Below the pieces are notes generated by a model. The model did no database searches, was not told the origin of the DNA, and worked only from the letters and a program-made list of their open reading frames with translations. A program made the translations under genes and the position numbers. 64,000 bases of DNA from Spongiactinospora rosea. GTDB taxonomy: Bacteria; Actinomycetota; Actinomycetes; Streptosporangiales; Streptosporangiaceae. The stretch is taken from NCBI RefSeq assembly GCF_003315795.1, contig NZ_QMEY01000009.1:186001-250000 (forward strand), in the 5' to 3' direction. This document shows, in pieces, positions 34,963-44,074 of the stretch (positions are counted from its first letter, which is position 1; each line of letters opens with the position of its first letter).

Positions 34963-35783
34963 AACGACTGGCTATTGGCGGCATTGTCACATCCCTATTC
35001 AGCCTGATGCCGGCTGACGGTGACGGTGGCGGCGCGGCTCTCATCCAATGCGGTGGGAATGGTGGTCCAGGTTGTGTCACCGAAGCCCGGCGCTGGTGGA
35101 ACGGCCTGCCTGCTGGAAACAGCGGTGCCCACCCTGCCCCCCAAGCGGAGAAGCCGCGATGCACCACCGTGCCTGCGGAGCCGCCGCCGGGGGCGTTCGA
35201 CAGTGGCCGGTGGTCGATGATCCAATGCCCCGGCCAGCCGGGACTGCTGGTCAGGGATGGCGGTGCGCTCGAGCGTGACCCGGCGGATGAGCAGGTCACC
35301 CCAGTGATGGTGGCGCTGATGGCCCGCGACCGTCTGAAGCTTCCGCGGCCCAAGATCGTCTCGTCGCCCAAGCAGGACGTACCCCAACTCGTACGCCTCC
35401 CTATATGGCTGTCGGTCTCGCCTGCGACCTGGCAGCCCCACAGCGCAGCCGCCGATGCCGGCGGTATCACGGCGACGGCGACAGCGACACCGACCACCAT
35501 CACGTGGGACATGGGAGGCGGCCGCACCGTCACCTGCCGCGGCCCCGGAACACGGTTCCAGCCCGGCCGTCACGATCCCAGCCAGGCGTCACCGACCTGC
35601 GGTCATACGTACCAGGAATCCAGCGCAACGGTTCCGGGAGGGCGCTATCGCGTCACCGCGACGATCACATGGGCGGTCACCTGGTCCACCGCTGGGGAGC
35701 GCGGCACTCTGCCGCTGCTGACCACCGCCTCAACCACCAGCTTCCGCGTGGCCGAGAGCCAAACGATCATTACGGCGTCCTGA
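34956..35783 (+). CDS. Secreted protein of the Tad locus
   Basis: 275 residues from GTG 34956. The N-terminus (LKRLAIGGIVTSLFSLMPA) is a likely signal peptide. Residues 160 onwards (TATPTTITWDMGGGRTVTC, then SPTCGHTYQESS and YRVTATITWAVTWST) form a beta-rich domain with two conserved Cys, a pattern seen in proteins adjoining actinobacterial CpaB/TadA genes. Exact role unknown; perhaps an extracellular pilus-assembly factor. Confidence 0.75.
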   Translation: MLKRLAIGGIVTSLFSLMPADGDGGGAALIQCGGNGGPGCVTEARRWWNGLPAGNSGAHPAPQAEKPRCTTVPAEPPPGAFDSGRWSMIQCPGQPGLLVRDGGALERDPADEQVTPVMVALMARDRLKLPRPKIVSSPKQDVPQLVRLPIWLSVSPATWQPHSAAADAGGITATATATPTTITWDMGGGRTVTCRGPGTRFQPGRHDPSQASPTCGHTYQESSATVPGGRYRVTATITWAVTWSTAGERGTLPLLTTASTTSFRVAESQTIITAS

Positions 35784-35794
35784 ACGGGGGAATC

Positions 35795-36427
35795 ATGGTC
35801 AAGTCGGCGCTCAATCCAATGAAGCCCAAACCGCTCCCGTTCATCACACGCCCTGGCGCTGGACGCGTTCTGCTCGGCGGGCTTGTGGTGATGGGATGCG
35901 CCTTCGCTTCCACCACATTCACCATGCGGGCCGAGGTGACCGCGTCCACGCTGGCCGTTCAGTCCGACCTGCCGGTCGGCCACACACTGAGCCGGCACGA
36001 CCTCAGCACGGTCAATGTGACCGTGGGGCCGGGCGTACGGTTCGTCCAGGCCGATCGAGTGCAGGAGGTCGTGGGAAGGCGGCTGCGGGTCCCTATGGTG
36101 GCCGGTGCCCTTCTCACTGAGGGCAACCTCGGCAATCCCACGTATCCGCACCCAGGCCAAGCGCTGATCGGCATCGCGGTCAAGCCGGGCCAGTACCCAC
36201 CTGACATCGGTCCAGGGGACCACGTCGCCGTTTCCACAGTCTCCGACGCAACCGACTCGCAGCGGACGGCGCCCGTCTCCGTCACCGCCGTCGTGACCAA
36301 GATCGATCGTCCCACGGAGCCACAGAACCCCGCGGTGGTCACACTGCTGCTCTCGCACGCCCAAGCGCGCCTGGTCGCCGCTCCGGCCGCGCAGGGACTG
36401 ACGACCTTGATGCAGGTGGCGCCTTGA
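35795..36427 (+). CDS. cpaB: CpaB/RcpC-like Flp pilus assembly protein (SAF domain)
   Basis: 210 residues from ATG 35795. One TM helix (GRVLLGGLVVMGCAFASTT) is followed by a SAF domain (SDLPVGHTLSRHDLSTVNV, ..GRRLRVPMVAGALLTEGNL) and a VAVKPG-type segment (IGIAVKPGQYPPDIGPGDH). This is the usual arrangement of the Tad periplasmic/outer-face component. It overlaps the TTG start of the next gene. Confidence 0.82.
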   Translation: MVKSALNPMKPKPLPFITRPGAGRVLLGGLVVMGCAFASTTFTMRAEVTASTLAVQSDLPVGHTLSRHDLSTVNVTVGPGVRFVQADRVQEVVGRRLRVPMVAGALLTEGNLGNPTYPHPGQALIGIAVKPGQYPPDIGPGDHVAVSTVSDATDSQRTAPVSVTAVVTKIDRPTEPQNPAVVTLLLSHAQARLVAAPAAQGLTTLMQVAP

Positions 36428-37095
36428 CCGTGATCGGTGTGGCCTCGATGTCAGGCGCTCCAGGGGTGACGACGCTCGCGTACGCGCTCGCCCTGGCCGC
36501 ACATGCGACGCTCCTCGAACTGGACGCATCCGGCGGCGACCTGACGAGCCTTCTCCGGCTGCCGCCCGATCCCGGGCTCGTCTCCTTGGCGGCTGAAGTA
36601 CGGCGGAACCGTGGCGCGGACGTGCTCGGCCGCAACGCTCAGATGCTGCCGGCCGGTGTCGCAGTGATCGCCGCACCCGCCCGGCCCGATCGCGCGAGCG
36701 CGGTACTGAGTGCGTTGGCCCCGGCCCTGCCCGAAGTGCTCAAGGAGGTGCCCGCGCACATGCCGATCGTGGCCGACCTCGGGCGGCTCACCGGCCCGTC
36801 CAGAGAATTCGCCGCCCTAACAGACCGGCTTCTGGTGTTGACACGACCTCGGATGCCGGACCTCGTCCACCTCGAAGGGCTCGCGGAAGCCGTACCGGAT
36901 GCCGAACTGATCCTGATGGGACGCGGACCGTACCCGCCAGGAGAAATCACGGCCGCCCTCGGCCTGCCGGTCACCGCCCACGTCCGTCATGATCCGGCGG
37001 CGCGGGCGCTCCTGGAAGGACGGCGACACCGTACCCGCCTGACCCGCGCTGCCGCCGAGATCGCCGCGACCTTGATGGAGCCGGCCCGTGCATGA
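36424..37095 (+). CDS. CpaE/TadZ-like MinD-family protein
   Basis: 223 residues from TTG 36424 (only in-frame start near the overlap). VIGVASMSGAPGVTTLAYAL resembles the deviant Walker A of ParA/MinD proteins, but the GK lysine is absent (GAPGVTT). LLELDASGGDL and MPIVADLGRL match the later switch motifs. TadZ/CpaE proteins place the pilus machinery at the cell surface or pole. The altered P-loop suggests weak or no ATPase activity, as known in some TadZ proteins. Confidence 0.8.
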   Translation: MTVIGVASMSGAPGVTTLAYALALAAHATLLELDASGGDLTSLLRLPPDPGLVSLAAEVRRNRGADVLGRNAQMLPAGVAVIAAPARPDRASAVLSALAPALPEVLKEVPAHMPIVADLGRLTGPSREFAALTDRLLVLTRPRMPDLVHLEGLAEAVPDAELILMGRGPYPPGEITAALGLPVTAHVRHDPAARALLEGRRHRTRLTRAAAEIAATLMEPARA

Positions 37096-38377
37096 CCTCA
37101 TCAGCAAGATCCGCGGTGAGGTCGCCGACCGGATCGCCGAGCGTGCCCGCGCAGACGAGGAGATCGGGCGGGCGCCCATGTCGCCGCAGGAGCGGCGGAA
37201 GTTCGGGCAAGAGCTGATCACCGAGGCGCTCGACTCCCACGTCCGGCGGGCACTCGATTCAGGGCGAACACCGCTCGATCCGACCGGAGAAGCCCAGATC
37301 GCGCGGGCCGTGGACAACGCGCTGTTCGGGCTGGGCGGCTTCCAGCAGTACCTGGACAATCCGCTGGTCGAGAACATCAACGCCAACGCCTACGACGATG
37401 TCCACGTCCGCTACGCCGACGGCACCGAGCGCGAGGTCGGCCCCGTGGCCTCCTCAGATGAGGAACTGACCGAGCTCGTCCGCACCGCCGCCGCCCTCCT
37501 CGGCGTCGGCGAACGCCGCTTCGATCCCGGGTCGCCGACCCTGGAGATGGAGTTGCCCGACGGCTCCCGGCTGGTCGCCACGATGGCGGTCTCCCGGCAC
37601 CCCGCCGTGTCCATCCGCCGGCACCGCTTTCCCACCGCCACGCTGGACGAACTCCGCCGTACCGGCACCTTCGACCGCCCCATGCAGGCCTTCCTGTCCG
37701 CCGCGGTCGCGGCCCGCAAGAACATCGTGATCGTTGGGGCCACCGGCAGCGGCAAGACCACCCTCGCGCGGGCGATGGCCTCCGCCGTGCCCCGGCATGA
37801 GCGGATCATCACGGTGGAGGAGCAGTTCGAGCTGGGCCTTGACCGCGACCGGTCCACGCACGCCAACGTCCTGGCCCTTCAGGCCCGCCGGGCCAACATC
37901 GAGGGCCTGGGCGCGGTCACGCTGTCGGACCTGGTCCGTACCGCCCTCGGCATGTCACCGAGCCGCGTCATCGTCGGCGAGGTCAAGGGCGATGAGTGCA
38001 TTCCGATGCTCAACGCGATGACCCAGGGCAACGACGGGTCGCTGTGCACGCTGCACGCGAGTTCCAGCCAGGGCGCGTTCTCCCGGCTGGCCTCCTTCGC
38101 CGCCCAGGCACCCGAACGCCTGTCGGCCGAGGCGAGCGCCCTGCTGATCTCCGAGGCTCTGCACTTCGTCGTGTACATGGCGGTCACCAGGGACGGCATA
38201 CGGGCGATCTCCAGTGTCCGGGAGGTCGTGGGCTGCGAAGGCATCAACGTGATCTCCAACGAGGTCTACGCCCCAGGAATCGACCGGCGTGCCGTACGCG
38301 CCAACCCGCTCCGGACCGAGACGCTCGACGACCTGGAGGCCGCCGGACTGGACGTCGAAGGGTGGCTGCTGTCGTGA
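37088..38377 (+). CDS. tadA: TadA/CpaF secretion ATPase
   Basis: 429 residues from GTG 37088. VIVGATGSGKTTLARAM is Walker A, HERIITVEEQFELGLDRD the Asp-box region, and SRVIVGEVKGDECIPMLNAM Walker B, followed by TLHASSSQGAFSRL (His box). It powers assembly of Flp/Tad pili as a hexameric type II/IV secretion ATPase. It overlaps both neighbours, and tadB follows with GTGA. Confidence 0.94.
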   Translation: MHDLISKIRGEVADRIAERARADEEIGRAPMSPQERRKFGQELITEALDSHVRRALDSGRTPLDPTGEAQIARAVDNALFGLGGFQQYLDNPLVENINANAYDDVHVRYADGTEREVGPVASSDEELTELVRTAAALLGVGERRFDPGSPTLEMELPDGSRLVATMAVSRHPAVSIRRHRFPTATLDELRRTGTFDRPMQAFLSAAVAARKNIVIVGATGSGKTTLARAMASAVPRHERIITVEEQFELGLDRDRSTHANVLALQARRANIEGLGAVTLSDLVRTALGMSPSRVIVGEVKGDECIPMLNAMTQGNDGSLCTLHASSSQGAFSRLASFAAQAPERLSAEASALLISEALHFVVYMAVTRDGIRAISSVREVVGCEGINVISNEVYAPGIDRRAVRANPLRTETLDDLEAAGLDVEGWLLS

Positions 38378-39213
38378 TCAGCGCCCTGGCCATGCTCTCC
38401 GCACTCGCCGGCGCGGGTTTCGGACTCGGCACGCTGCTCATGGTCTCTGGCTTCCAGGGCCATCCGATCGAAGCGCGGCCAAGGCCCACACTGCATCCGA
38501 AGCTGCTGGTCAGGCTCGCGGCCTGCGCAGGGGCCGGCGTACTCGTCGGGGCGCTTACCCGATGGCCGGTCGGGGCGTTCCTGGGCGGGCTGGGTGCATG
38601 GTTCTTGCCGCAGGCGCTTGGCCCTGACCGGGAGCATGTCCGCCGCGTCGAGAAGATCGAAGCGGTGGCGACCTGGGCGGAGATGCTGCGGGACACCCTC
38701 GCCGCGTCCGCCGGGCTGCACCAGGCGATCATGAGTACGGCCCCGATCGTGCCTGAGGCCATCCGGCGGGAGGTCACCGAGGCCGCGGCGCGCGTTGATC
38801 GCGGTGAACGGCTGGCCCAGGCGTTGAAGCAGCTCGCCGACGAACTCGCCGATCCGACCGCCGACCTGGTGTGTTCCACACTGGTGATGGCCTCGACCCG
38901 GCAGGCCGGACATTTGGGCGAGCTGCTCGGACGGCTCGCGGAGGTGGCACGCGCCCACGCGGTGATGCGGCTCCGGGTCGCCGCCACGCGTGCACGGACC
39001 CGCTCGTCGGTACGTACGGTCATCGCGGTCACCATGCTCATGACGGGCGGCCTGGTACTCCTCAACCGCGACTTCCTCGCCCCCTACGACAACGCGACCG
39101 GTCAGGCGGTACTGCTTCTGGTGGGCGTGGCGTTCGCCGGATCGTTCGTACTCATCCACCGGCTGGGCCGGATCCACGAGCCGCCGCGCATCCTTAGCCG
39201 GGCGGAGACCTGA
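38374..39213 (+). CDS. tadB: TadB-like type II secretion F-family membrane protein
   Basis: 279 residues from GTG 38374. The T2SSF pattern is clear: N-terminal TM pair (ALAMLSALAGAGFGLGTLLM and LLVRLAACAGAGVLVGALT), a cytoplasmic helical domain with ATWAEMLRDTLAASAGLHQAI, then TM helices at the C-terminus (VIAVTMLMTGGLVLLN; AVLLLVGVAFAGSFVL). It forms the inner-membrane platform of the pilus. The stop overlaps the tadC start (TGATG). Confidence 0.9.
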   Translation: MISALAMLSALAGAGFGLGTLLMVSGFQGHPIEARPRPTLHPKLLVRLAACAGAGVLVGALTRWPVGAFLGGLGAWFLPQALGPDREHVRRVEKIEAVATWAEMLRDTLAASAGLHQAIMSTAPIVPEAIRREVTEAAARVDRGERLAQALKQLADELADPTADLVCSTLVMASTRQAGHLGELLGRLAEVARAHAVMRLRVAATRARTRSSVRTVIAVTMLMTGGLVLLNRDFLAPYDNATGQAVLLLVGVAFAGSFVLIHRLGRIHEPPRILSRAET

Positions 39214-40052
39214 TGGCGGCGTCGCTGCTGCTCGGAGCGGGGATCGGCCTCGGGGTGATGTTGATCGTCTCCGGGCTCTGGCCGTCCCGCCGGCCGCTGG
39301 CCCTGGAACTGGCCCGGCTCCGCCACAGCCTCCCCGAGAGCCGGACGCGCCTGCTGACCGCCCGTGGCATGCCACAGGCCGCCTCCACCGACCTGGCCGT
39401 TTGCGGCAAGAGCATGGCCCGGCACCTTGCCGAGAAGGGCGTCGCGACCTTGGTCTTCGCGCTGCTCGGTCCCGCCGTGTACGCGGTTCTGGCCCTGGCG
39501 GGTGTGCCGATGCCCTGGCAGGTGCCGGTCTGGTGCATGCTGCTGCTCGGCGCACTCGGATTCTTCGTGCCCGATCTGGCACTCCGGTCGGAGGCCGCCA
39601 GGCGCCGCGCCGAGTTCCGGCACGCCCTTTCGGCCTTTCTGGATCTGGTCGTCGTATCCCTGGCCGGTGGGCGGGGCGTGGACGGCGCGCTGGCCGATGC
39701 CGCAGAACAGGGCGGCGGCTGGGCGTTCGTCCGGATTCGCAGCACGCTCGTGGCGGCGACCTCCGCCCGCCGTACGCCCTGGTCGGCGCTCGGACAGGTC
39801 GGCGAGGAGTACGGCATCCGCGAACTGTCCGAGCTGGCCGCCTCCGTCGCCCTGGCCGGTACCGAGGGGGCGCGGGTACGCGCGTCGCTCATCGCCAAGG
39901 CGAACTCGATCCGCACCCACCAGCTCGCCGCGATCGAAACGGAGGCGCAGGCGGCCACCGAGCGGATGAGCGTCGCCACGGTAGGGCTGTTCGTCGGATT
40001 TCTGATCTTCACGGGGTACCCGGCCATCGCCGCAGTGCTGACCGGGTTCTGA
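39213..40052 (+). CDS. tadC: TadC-like type II secretion F-family membrane protein
   Basis: 279 residues from ATG 39213. Starts with a TM helix (LLLGAGIGLGVMLIVSGLW), has a middle TM pair (TLVFALLGPAVYAVLALAG, VPVWCMLLLGALGFFVP), the FRHALSAFLDLVVVSLAGG motif of TadC proteins and a C-terminal TM (LFVGFLIFTGYPAIAAVLTGF). It is the second inner-membrane platform protein of the pilus. Confidence 0.9.
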   Translation: MAASLLLGAGIGLGVMLIVSGLWPSRRPLALELARLRHSLPESRTRLLTARGMPQAASTDLAVCGKSMARHLAEKGVATLVFALLGPAVYAVLALAGVPMPWQVPVWCMLLLGALGFFVPDLALRSEAARRRAEFRHALSAFLDLVVVSLAGGRGVDGALADAAEQGGGWAFVRIRSTLVAATSARRTPWSALGQVGEEYGIRELSELAASVALAGTEGARVRASLIAKANSIRTHQLAAIETEAQAATERMSVATVGLFVGFLIFTGYPAIAAVLTGF

Positions 40053-40067
40053 ACGAGGGGGAGAGCC

Positions 40068-40271
40068 ATGTCCCGAATTGCGTTGACCGTCTTTGTCGCC
40101 TGCGGGGAGAGGGTGCGAAGGTGCCGGGAGATCGCCAGGCAGCGGCCGGACGGGGGCTATACAACGGAAACCGTGGTCGTCGTCGCGATCCTGGTGGCCA
40201 TCGCGGTCGCCGTCGGCGCGGTGCTGATGTCGAAGCTGCTCGCCAAGGCCAACTCGCTCGACCTGCGGTGA
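40068..40271 (+). CDS. Flp/TadE-type small pilin-like protein
   Basis: 67 residues from ATG 40068, with a GGGGGAGAG ribosome site. PDGGYTTETVVVVAILVAIA has a glycine-tyrosine followed by a Glu five residues later and then a 20-residue hydrophobic helix, the arrangement of type IVb prepilin signal regions. The short length fits an Flp pilin. No prepilin peptidase gene is in the window, so processing must be done elsewhere. Confidence 0.72.
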   Translation: MSRIALTVFVACGERVRRCREIARQRPDGGYTTETVVVVAILVAIAVAVGAVLMSKLLAKANSLDLR

Positions 40272-40639
40272 ACGATCGGGGCTCGGCCACGGCCGAGCTG
40301 GTGGTGGTCTTCCCGTTCGTGATGCTGCTCATCTTGCTGGTGATCCAGTTCGGGATGTGGCAGCACGCCGTACACGTCACCGAGGTGGCGGCGGCCGAGG
40401 CGCTGGCGGTCGCGCGGGCGCATGGCGGAAGCGCGGGGGCGGGGCGGGCCGAGGCGTCTTCCCTGCTGTCGCGGCTGGGCGGCTCGGTGCTGCGGTCACC
40501 GCGGGTGTCCGTGTCGCGTACGGCGGAAGCCGCACGCGTTCAGGTCTCGGGGGTGGCGCCGGCCGTCGTGCCGTTCTTGCGGCTACCTGCGACGACCGTC
40601 GCGTACGGGCCGGTGGAACGCTTCCGGGGCGACCGGTGA
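40268..40639 (+). CDS. TadE-like pseudopilin
   Basis: 123 residues from GTG 40268, overlapping the pilin gene. RGSATAELVVVFPFVMLLIL is the classic TadE N-terminus with a conserved Glu, followed by QFGMWQHAVHVTEVAAAEA. These minor pilins are processed at the Gly before the helix and build the pilus tip or base. The frame stays open upstream within tadC, which is rejected. Confidence 0.85.
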   Translation: MNDRGSATAELVVVFPFVMLLILLVIQFGMWQHAVHVTEVAAAEALAVARAHGGSAGAGRAEASSLLSRLGGSVLRSPRVSVSRTAEAARVQVSGVAPAVVPFLRLPATTVAYGPVERFRGDR

Positions 40640-41043
40640 TGGGTGACGATCGAGGGTCTGTCACCGCGGAGGTCCTTCTGCTTACGACGCTGCTGATCGT
40701 GCTCGCGCTGTTCGCGGTCGCCGCGGGCCGGCTCGTGACGGCTCGGCTGGAGGTCAACAACGCCTCCCATCAGGCCGCGCGGGCCGCGTCGATCGCCCGT
40801 ACTCCGGCCGCTGCCGAGTCGGCGGCGCGGAAGGCAACAGAGATGGCGTTGGGGGCCGAGCGTGTGACATGTGCCGATCGGAGGGTGAGCATCGGGCTGG
40901 CGTCTTTCCGGCCAGGCGGAACGGTCACAGTGTCGGTGACCTGCACGGTGAAGCTGTCGGATGTGGCGCTCGTCCGGCTGCCCGGGAGTTCGGCGCTGAC
41001 GGCGTCGTTCTCCGCGCCGATCGATTACTGGAGGTCGAATTGA
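40639..41043 (+). CDS. TadE-family pseudopilin 2
   Basis: 134 residues from ATG 40639, overlapping the preceding stop (TGATG). GSVTAEVLLLTTLLIVLALF followed by NASHQAARAASIARTP shows a TadE/TadG-like N-terminal helix with Glu and the usual Ala-rich helix. Contains two Cys that may form a disulphide in the outer domain. Member of the pseudopilin group. Confidence 0.83.
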   Translation: MGDDRGSVTAEVLLLTTLLIVLALFAVAAGRLVTARLEVNNASHQAARAASIARTPAAAESAARKATEMALGAERVTCADRRVSIGLASFRPGGTVTVSVTCTVKLSDVALVRLPGSSALTASFSAPIDYWRSN

Positions 41044-41429
41044 CCGGCTTCGTGGTGGCCATCATCGGGGCGCTCTTCCTGCTCTGCGGGTTGATCGTGG
41101 ACGGCGGGCTCGCACTCGGTGCACGGGTACGTGCCCTGAACGAGGCCCAGGAGGCGGCGCGCTCCGGCGCGCAGCAGCTCGACCTGGCGGCGTACCGGCG
41201 CGATGCCACGGTACGGGTGGACGCCACCCGGGCACGTACCGCCGCTCTCTCCTACATCGCCGCCACCCCGGATACCGCGGCCGTGGAGGTCGTCGGCGAC
41301 ACGGTGACGGTCACCGTGCGGGCGGTCCAGCCGACGCAGATCCTCGGGCTGGCCGGGCTGAGGTCGATTCGGGTTACGGGGAGGGCCACGGCCGTGGCCC
41401 AGCGTGGGGTGACGGGGGTCATCAGGTGA
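41040..41429 (+). CDS. TadG-like pilus assembly protein
   Basis: 129 residues from TTG 41040, supported by CTGGAGG eight bases before. The N-terminal helix (FVVAIIGALFLLCGLIVDGG) and ALGARVRALNEAQEAARSGAQ match the TadG/TadE-like 'putative Flp pilus-assembly' N-terminus. The rest forms a small beta domain (VEVVGDTVTVTVRAVQP). It overlaps the last gene of the operon (GTGA). Confidence 0.8.
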   Translation: MTGFVVAIIGALFLLCGLIVDGGLALGARVRALNEAQEAARSGAQQLDLAAYRRDATVRVDATRARTAALSYIAATPDTAAVEVVGDTVTVTVRAVQPTQILGLAGLRSIRVTGRATAVAQRGVTGVIR

Positions 41430-43825
41430 TCAGGTTCCTTGTTGTCGTTGGTCGGGTTCTGGCCGTTTGTGCCTTGCTCATCGGGGTGGAGGTCGGCATA
41501 CCGGTGATGCTGCTCCGTTTCGCGGGCTGGCCACTGCCTCGCGCGATTCCCACGGGCGGGGACATCGAGGCGTTCCTGATGAATCCGATCTCGGAGGAAG
41601 TACTGCTCAAGGCACTTGCGTGTCCACTGTGGCTGCTTTGGGGAGCGTTCACGGCGGCGTTGGTGGTCGAGGCGGCTGCGGCGGTCCGTGGTGTGGAGAT
41701 CCACGTGCCGATGCTCGGGCCGTTGCAAGGCATCGCGGCCGGCTTGATCGGCTCGCTGAGTTTCGCCATGCTGCCCATCGAGGCGGAGGCGGCCTCGTTC
41801 AGTACGCCCGGACGGCCCGTCGTGGACGCTCCACAGCATGTGGATCCGCGCACCCATGTGGTGAAGAAGGGGGACAGCCTCTGGTCGATCGCCAAGCACG
41901 AGTTGGGGGAGTCGCGGAGCTGGCGGAAGATCTGGAAGCTGAACGCCCATCGCCGCCAGGGCGATGGGCAGGTGTTCACCGATCCTGAACACATCCGACC
42001 AGGCTGGAAGCTCCGGCTGCCCGCACTTCGTCCAGAGGCGATCACCCTGGACCACACCCGCTCGGTGGCCCTCATCCCCGAGGCGCAACCCAGCGCAGCA
42101 CAGCCGGTTCCCGCCAAGGCGCAGGCGGAAGATCTCGGAGGGCAGTTCGTCGTGACGATCAACGTGCCGTCCGGCGCGGTGATCGCTCTATCGGCGGCAA
42201 GCGGCGTCTGCGCTGCTTACGCCGCCGCCCAGTTCCACCGCCGCCGTCGACGGTCTTCCGACCCGGTTCGCCCTCCCGCCGTCGTCCAGGCCGCTCGCAG
42301 CACCTTCTTCCAGCCCTTCCGTGATCAGGGCGTATCAGTACCCTCGAACGGCGATTTGATCCGGCAGATGTCGTCGATCGAAACCCCGGACCGCCTGATG
42401 ATCGGTACTCACGACGACGGTACGGCTGCCGCGGTACCACTGAGCGGACTCAGCCTCGGACTCACCGGCCCAGGATCCCTGGACGTCGTCCGCGCTCTGC
42501 TGCTCGACCTCCTCCACCAGGCCGGCAACTTCCGCCTGGAGATCATCATCACGACCGCCGACGCCGCGGCGATCGTCGAACTCGACCGAGGCGGCCTGGA
42601 CGCGCTCGCCAACCGCCTGCCAGGCGTCACCCTCGTCGATTCACCGGCCAACCGGTTGGAGGAGATCCGCTTCACCCGAGGACGCATCCTCGCAGAACGC
42701 GACGCCGCCGACATCGACGAACTGCGCCAACGCGACCCCGGCGAACTCCTGCCGAACGTCCTGCTCATCGGCACGATCGAAGGCGATACGGCAGCACGCG
42801 TCCAATCGCTTGTGACAGCCGGCGCTCAGTACGGACTCGGCGCACTGCTGTTGGGAACCTGGACCTCCTCCTGCCACATCGGCCCCGACCACCGGGCGAC
42901 CACCGCAGAAGGACCGTACGCCCGGCCACTGCACAACGCCTCCCTCGTACACCTACCGGCCGCCGATCTCGTGGACGCCCTGCGCAACCTCGCCGATGCA
43001 CAACCTGTGGACAACGTCCCCGACACCCCCGCACCGCCCGCAACGGCGATCCCCTGGGAGCACGCCACACCGATCCGCGTACGCGTCCTGGGCAAGCCCG
43101 CCGTCTGGGTGAAAGGCCATGACCAGCCACTACGCATCCGAGGGCTGAAGCTACTGCTCCTCGTCTACTTCGCCCTCCACCCACAGGGAGCCACCAAGGA
43201 AGCGATCGGCGAAGCCCTATGGCCGGGCAAACAACTCGGCCACGAGTTCCACAGCCTCCTCCGCCACCTCCGCGACGCCCTGGAAAAGGCCACTGGCCTG
43301 ACAGGCGAGCCCTTCATCCAGGCCATGGACGACGAAACCTACCGCATCGACCCTGCCAAGATGAGCTACGACCTCTGGGACTTCCAAGAGGCGGCCAAGA
43401 CCGCCCGCACCACCCCCGCCCCCGAGACCCAACGCGCCGAACTCGACCGGGCGGCATCCCTCTGCGGCGGCGAGTTGGCCACCGGTATCCACGAGGATTG
43501 GGTCCTGGACGAGAAATACCCGCTCACCCTGGCCCAGGTCGACGTACTCACCCAGTTCGCCTCGCTCTGCCGGGCAGACGACCCCGACCGCGCCGTGGAC
43601 GCCCTCGAACGAGCCCGCGACATCGACCCGGACGCAGAAGAAACCTGGTGCCACCTGATCCGCCTACTCCACAACCTCGGCCGCCCCGCCCAGGCCCGCC
43701 ACACAGGCCAACTACTCCGCGCCCACCTCCATGGCCTCCAGGTCGAACCCACTCCAGAGACCGAAGAACTTCTGGCAGCCATTACAACCTGGAGCACTCC
43801 CCAGAGCAGACGGCGTTCCTCATAG
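41426..43825 (+). CDS. Membrane LysM + winged-helix/BTAD (SARP-like) protein
   Basis: 799 residues from GTG 41426. TM helices at about 4-30 and 63-86 are followed by a LysM domain at 143-200 (THVVKKGDSLWSIAKHELG, NAHRRQGDGQVFTD, IRPGWKLRLP). A third hydrophobic segment near 240-270 ends in RRRRR. The middle 280 residues resemble no family I can name. Residues 549-605 (IRVRVLGKPAVWVKG, KLLLLVYFALHPQGATKE) are an OmpR/SARP winged helix, and residues 640-785 a BTAD TPR domain. Likely membrane-bound regulator linking peptidoglycan state to pilus genes, by inference. Confidence 0.85.
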   Translation: MIRFLVVVGRVLAVCALLIGVEVGIPVMLLRFAGWPLPRAIPTGGDIEAFLMNPISEEVLLKALACPLWLLWGAFTAALVVEAAAAVRGVEIHVPMLGPLQGIAAGLIGSLSFAMLPIEAEAASFSTPGRPVVDAPQHVDPRTHVVKKGDSLWSIAKHELGESRSWRKIWKLNAHRRQGDGQVFTDPEHIRPGWKLRLPALRPEAITLDHTRSVALIPEAQPSAAQPVPAKAQAEDLGGQFVVTINVPSGAVIALSAASGVCAAYAAAQFHRRRRRSSDPVRPPAVVQAARSTFFQPFRDQGVSVPSNGDLIRQMSSIETPDRLMIGTHDDGTAAAVPLSGLSLGLTGPGSLDVVRALLLDLLHQAGNFRLEIIITTADAAAIVELDRGGLDALANRLPGVTLVDSPANRLEEIRFTRGRILAERDAADIDELRQRDPGELLPNVLLIGTIEGDTAARVQSLVTAGAQYGLGALLLGTWTSSCHIGPDHRATTAEGPYARPLHNASLVHLPAADLVDALRNLADAQPVDNVPDTPAPPATAIPWEHATPIRVRVLGKPAVWVKGHDQPLRIRGLKLLLLVYFALHPQGATKEAIGEALWPGKQLGHEFHSLLRHLRDALEKATGLTGEPFIQAMDDETYRIDPAKMSYDLWDFQEAAKTARTTPAPETQRAELDRAASLCGGELATGIHEDWVLDEKYPLTLAQVDVLTQFASLCRADDPDRAVDALERARDIDPDAEETWCHLIRLLHNLGRPAQARHTGQLLRAHLHGLQVEPTPETEELLAAITTWSTPQSRRRSS

Positions 43826-44074
43826 GCTCGCCCCTAGGAAGAAACCTGAGCGGTGATCTCCGGTCCACTACTCGGTGATCATGACCTTCCCCGAGATGTG
43901 GCTCCGGGCCCTTTGTTACCAGCGGGTACCGCTAACGGCTGTCCTGCTGTCCCCCGACCCCGTGAATACTCCGTAAGGTAATACGGCCCTTCGGAAAGTA
44001 GTCGATCTACCGCTGTGCGTTAATGATGGAAAGGTCTTGACGGGAACGCCGACTCCCACCTCCTGGAGGCACCA

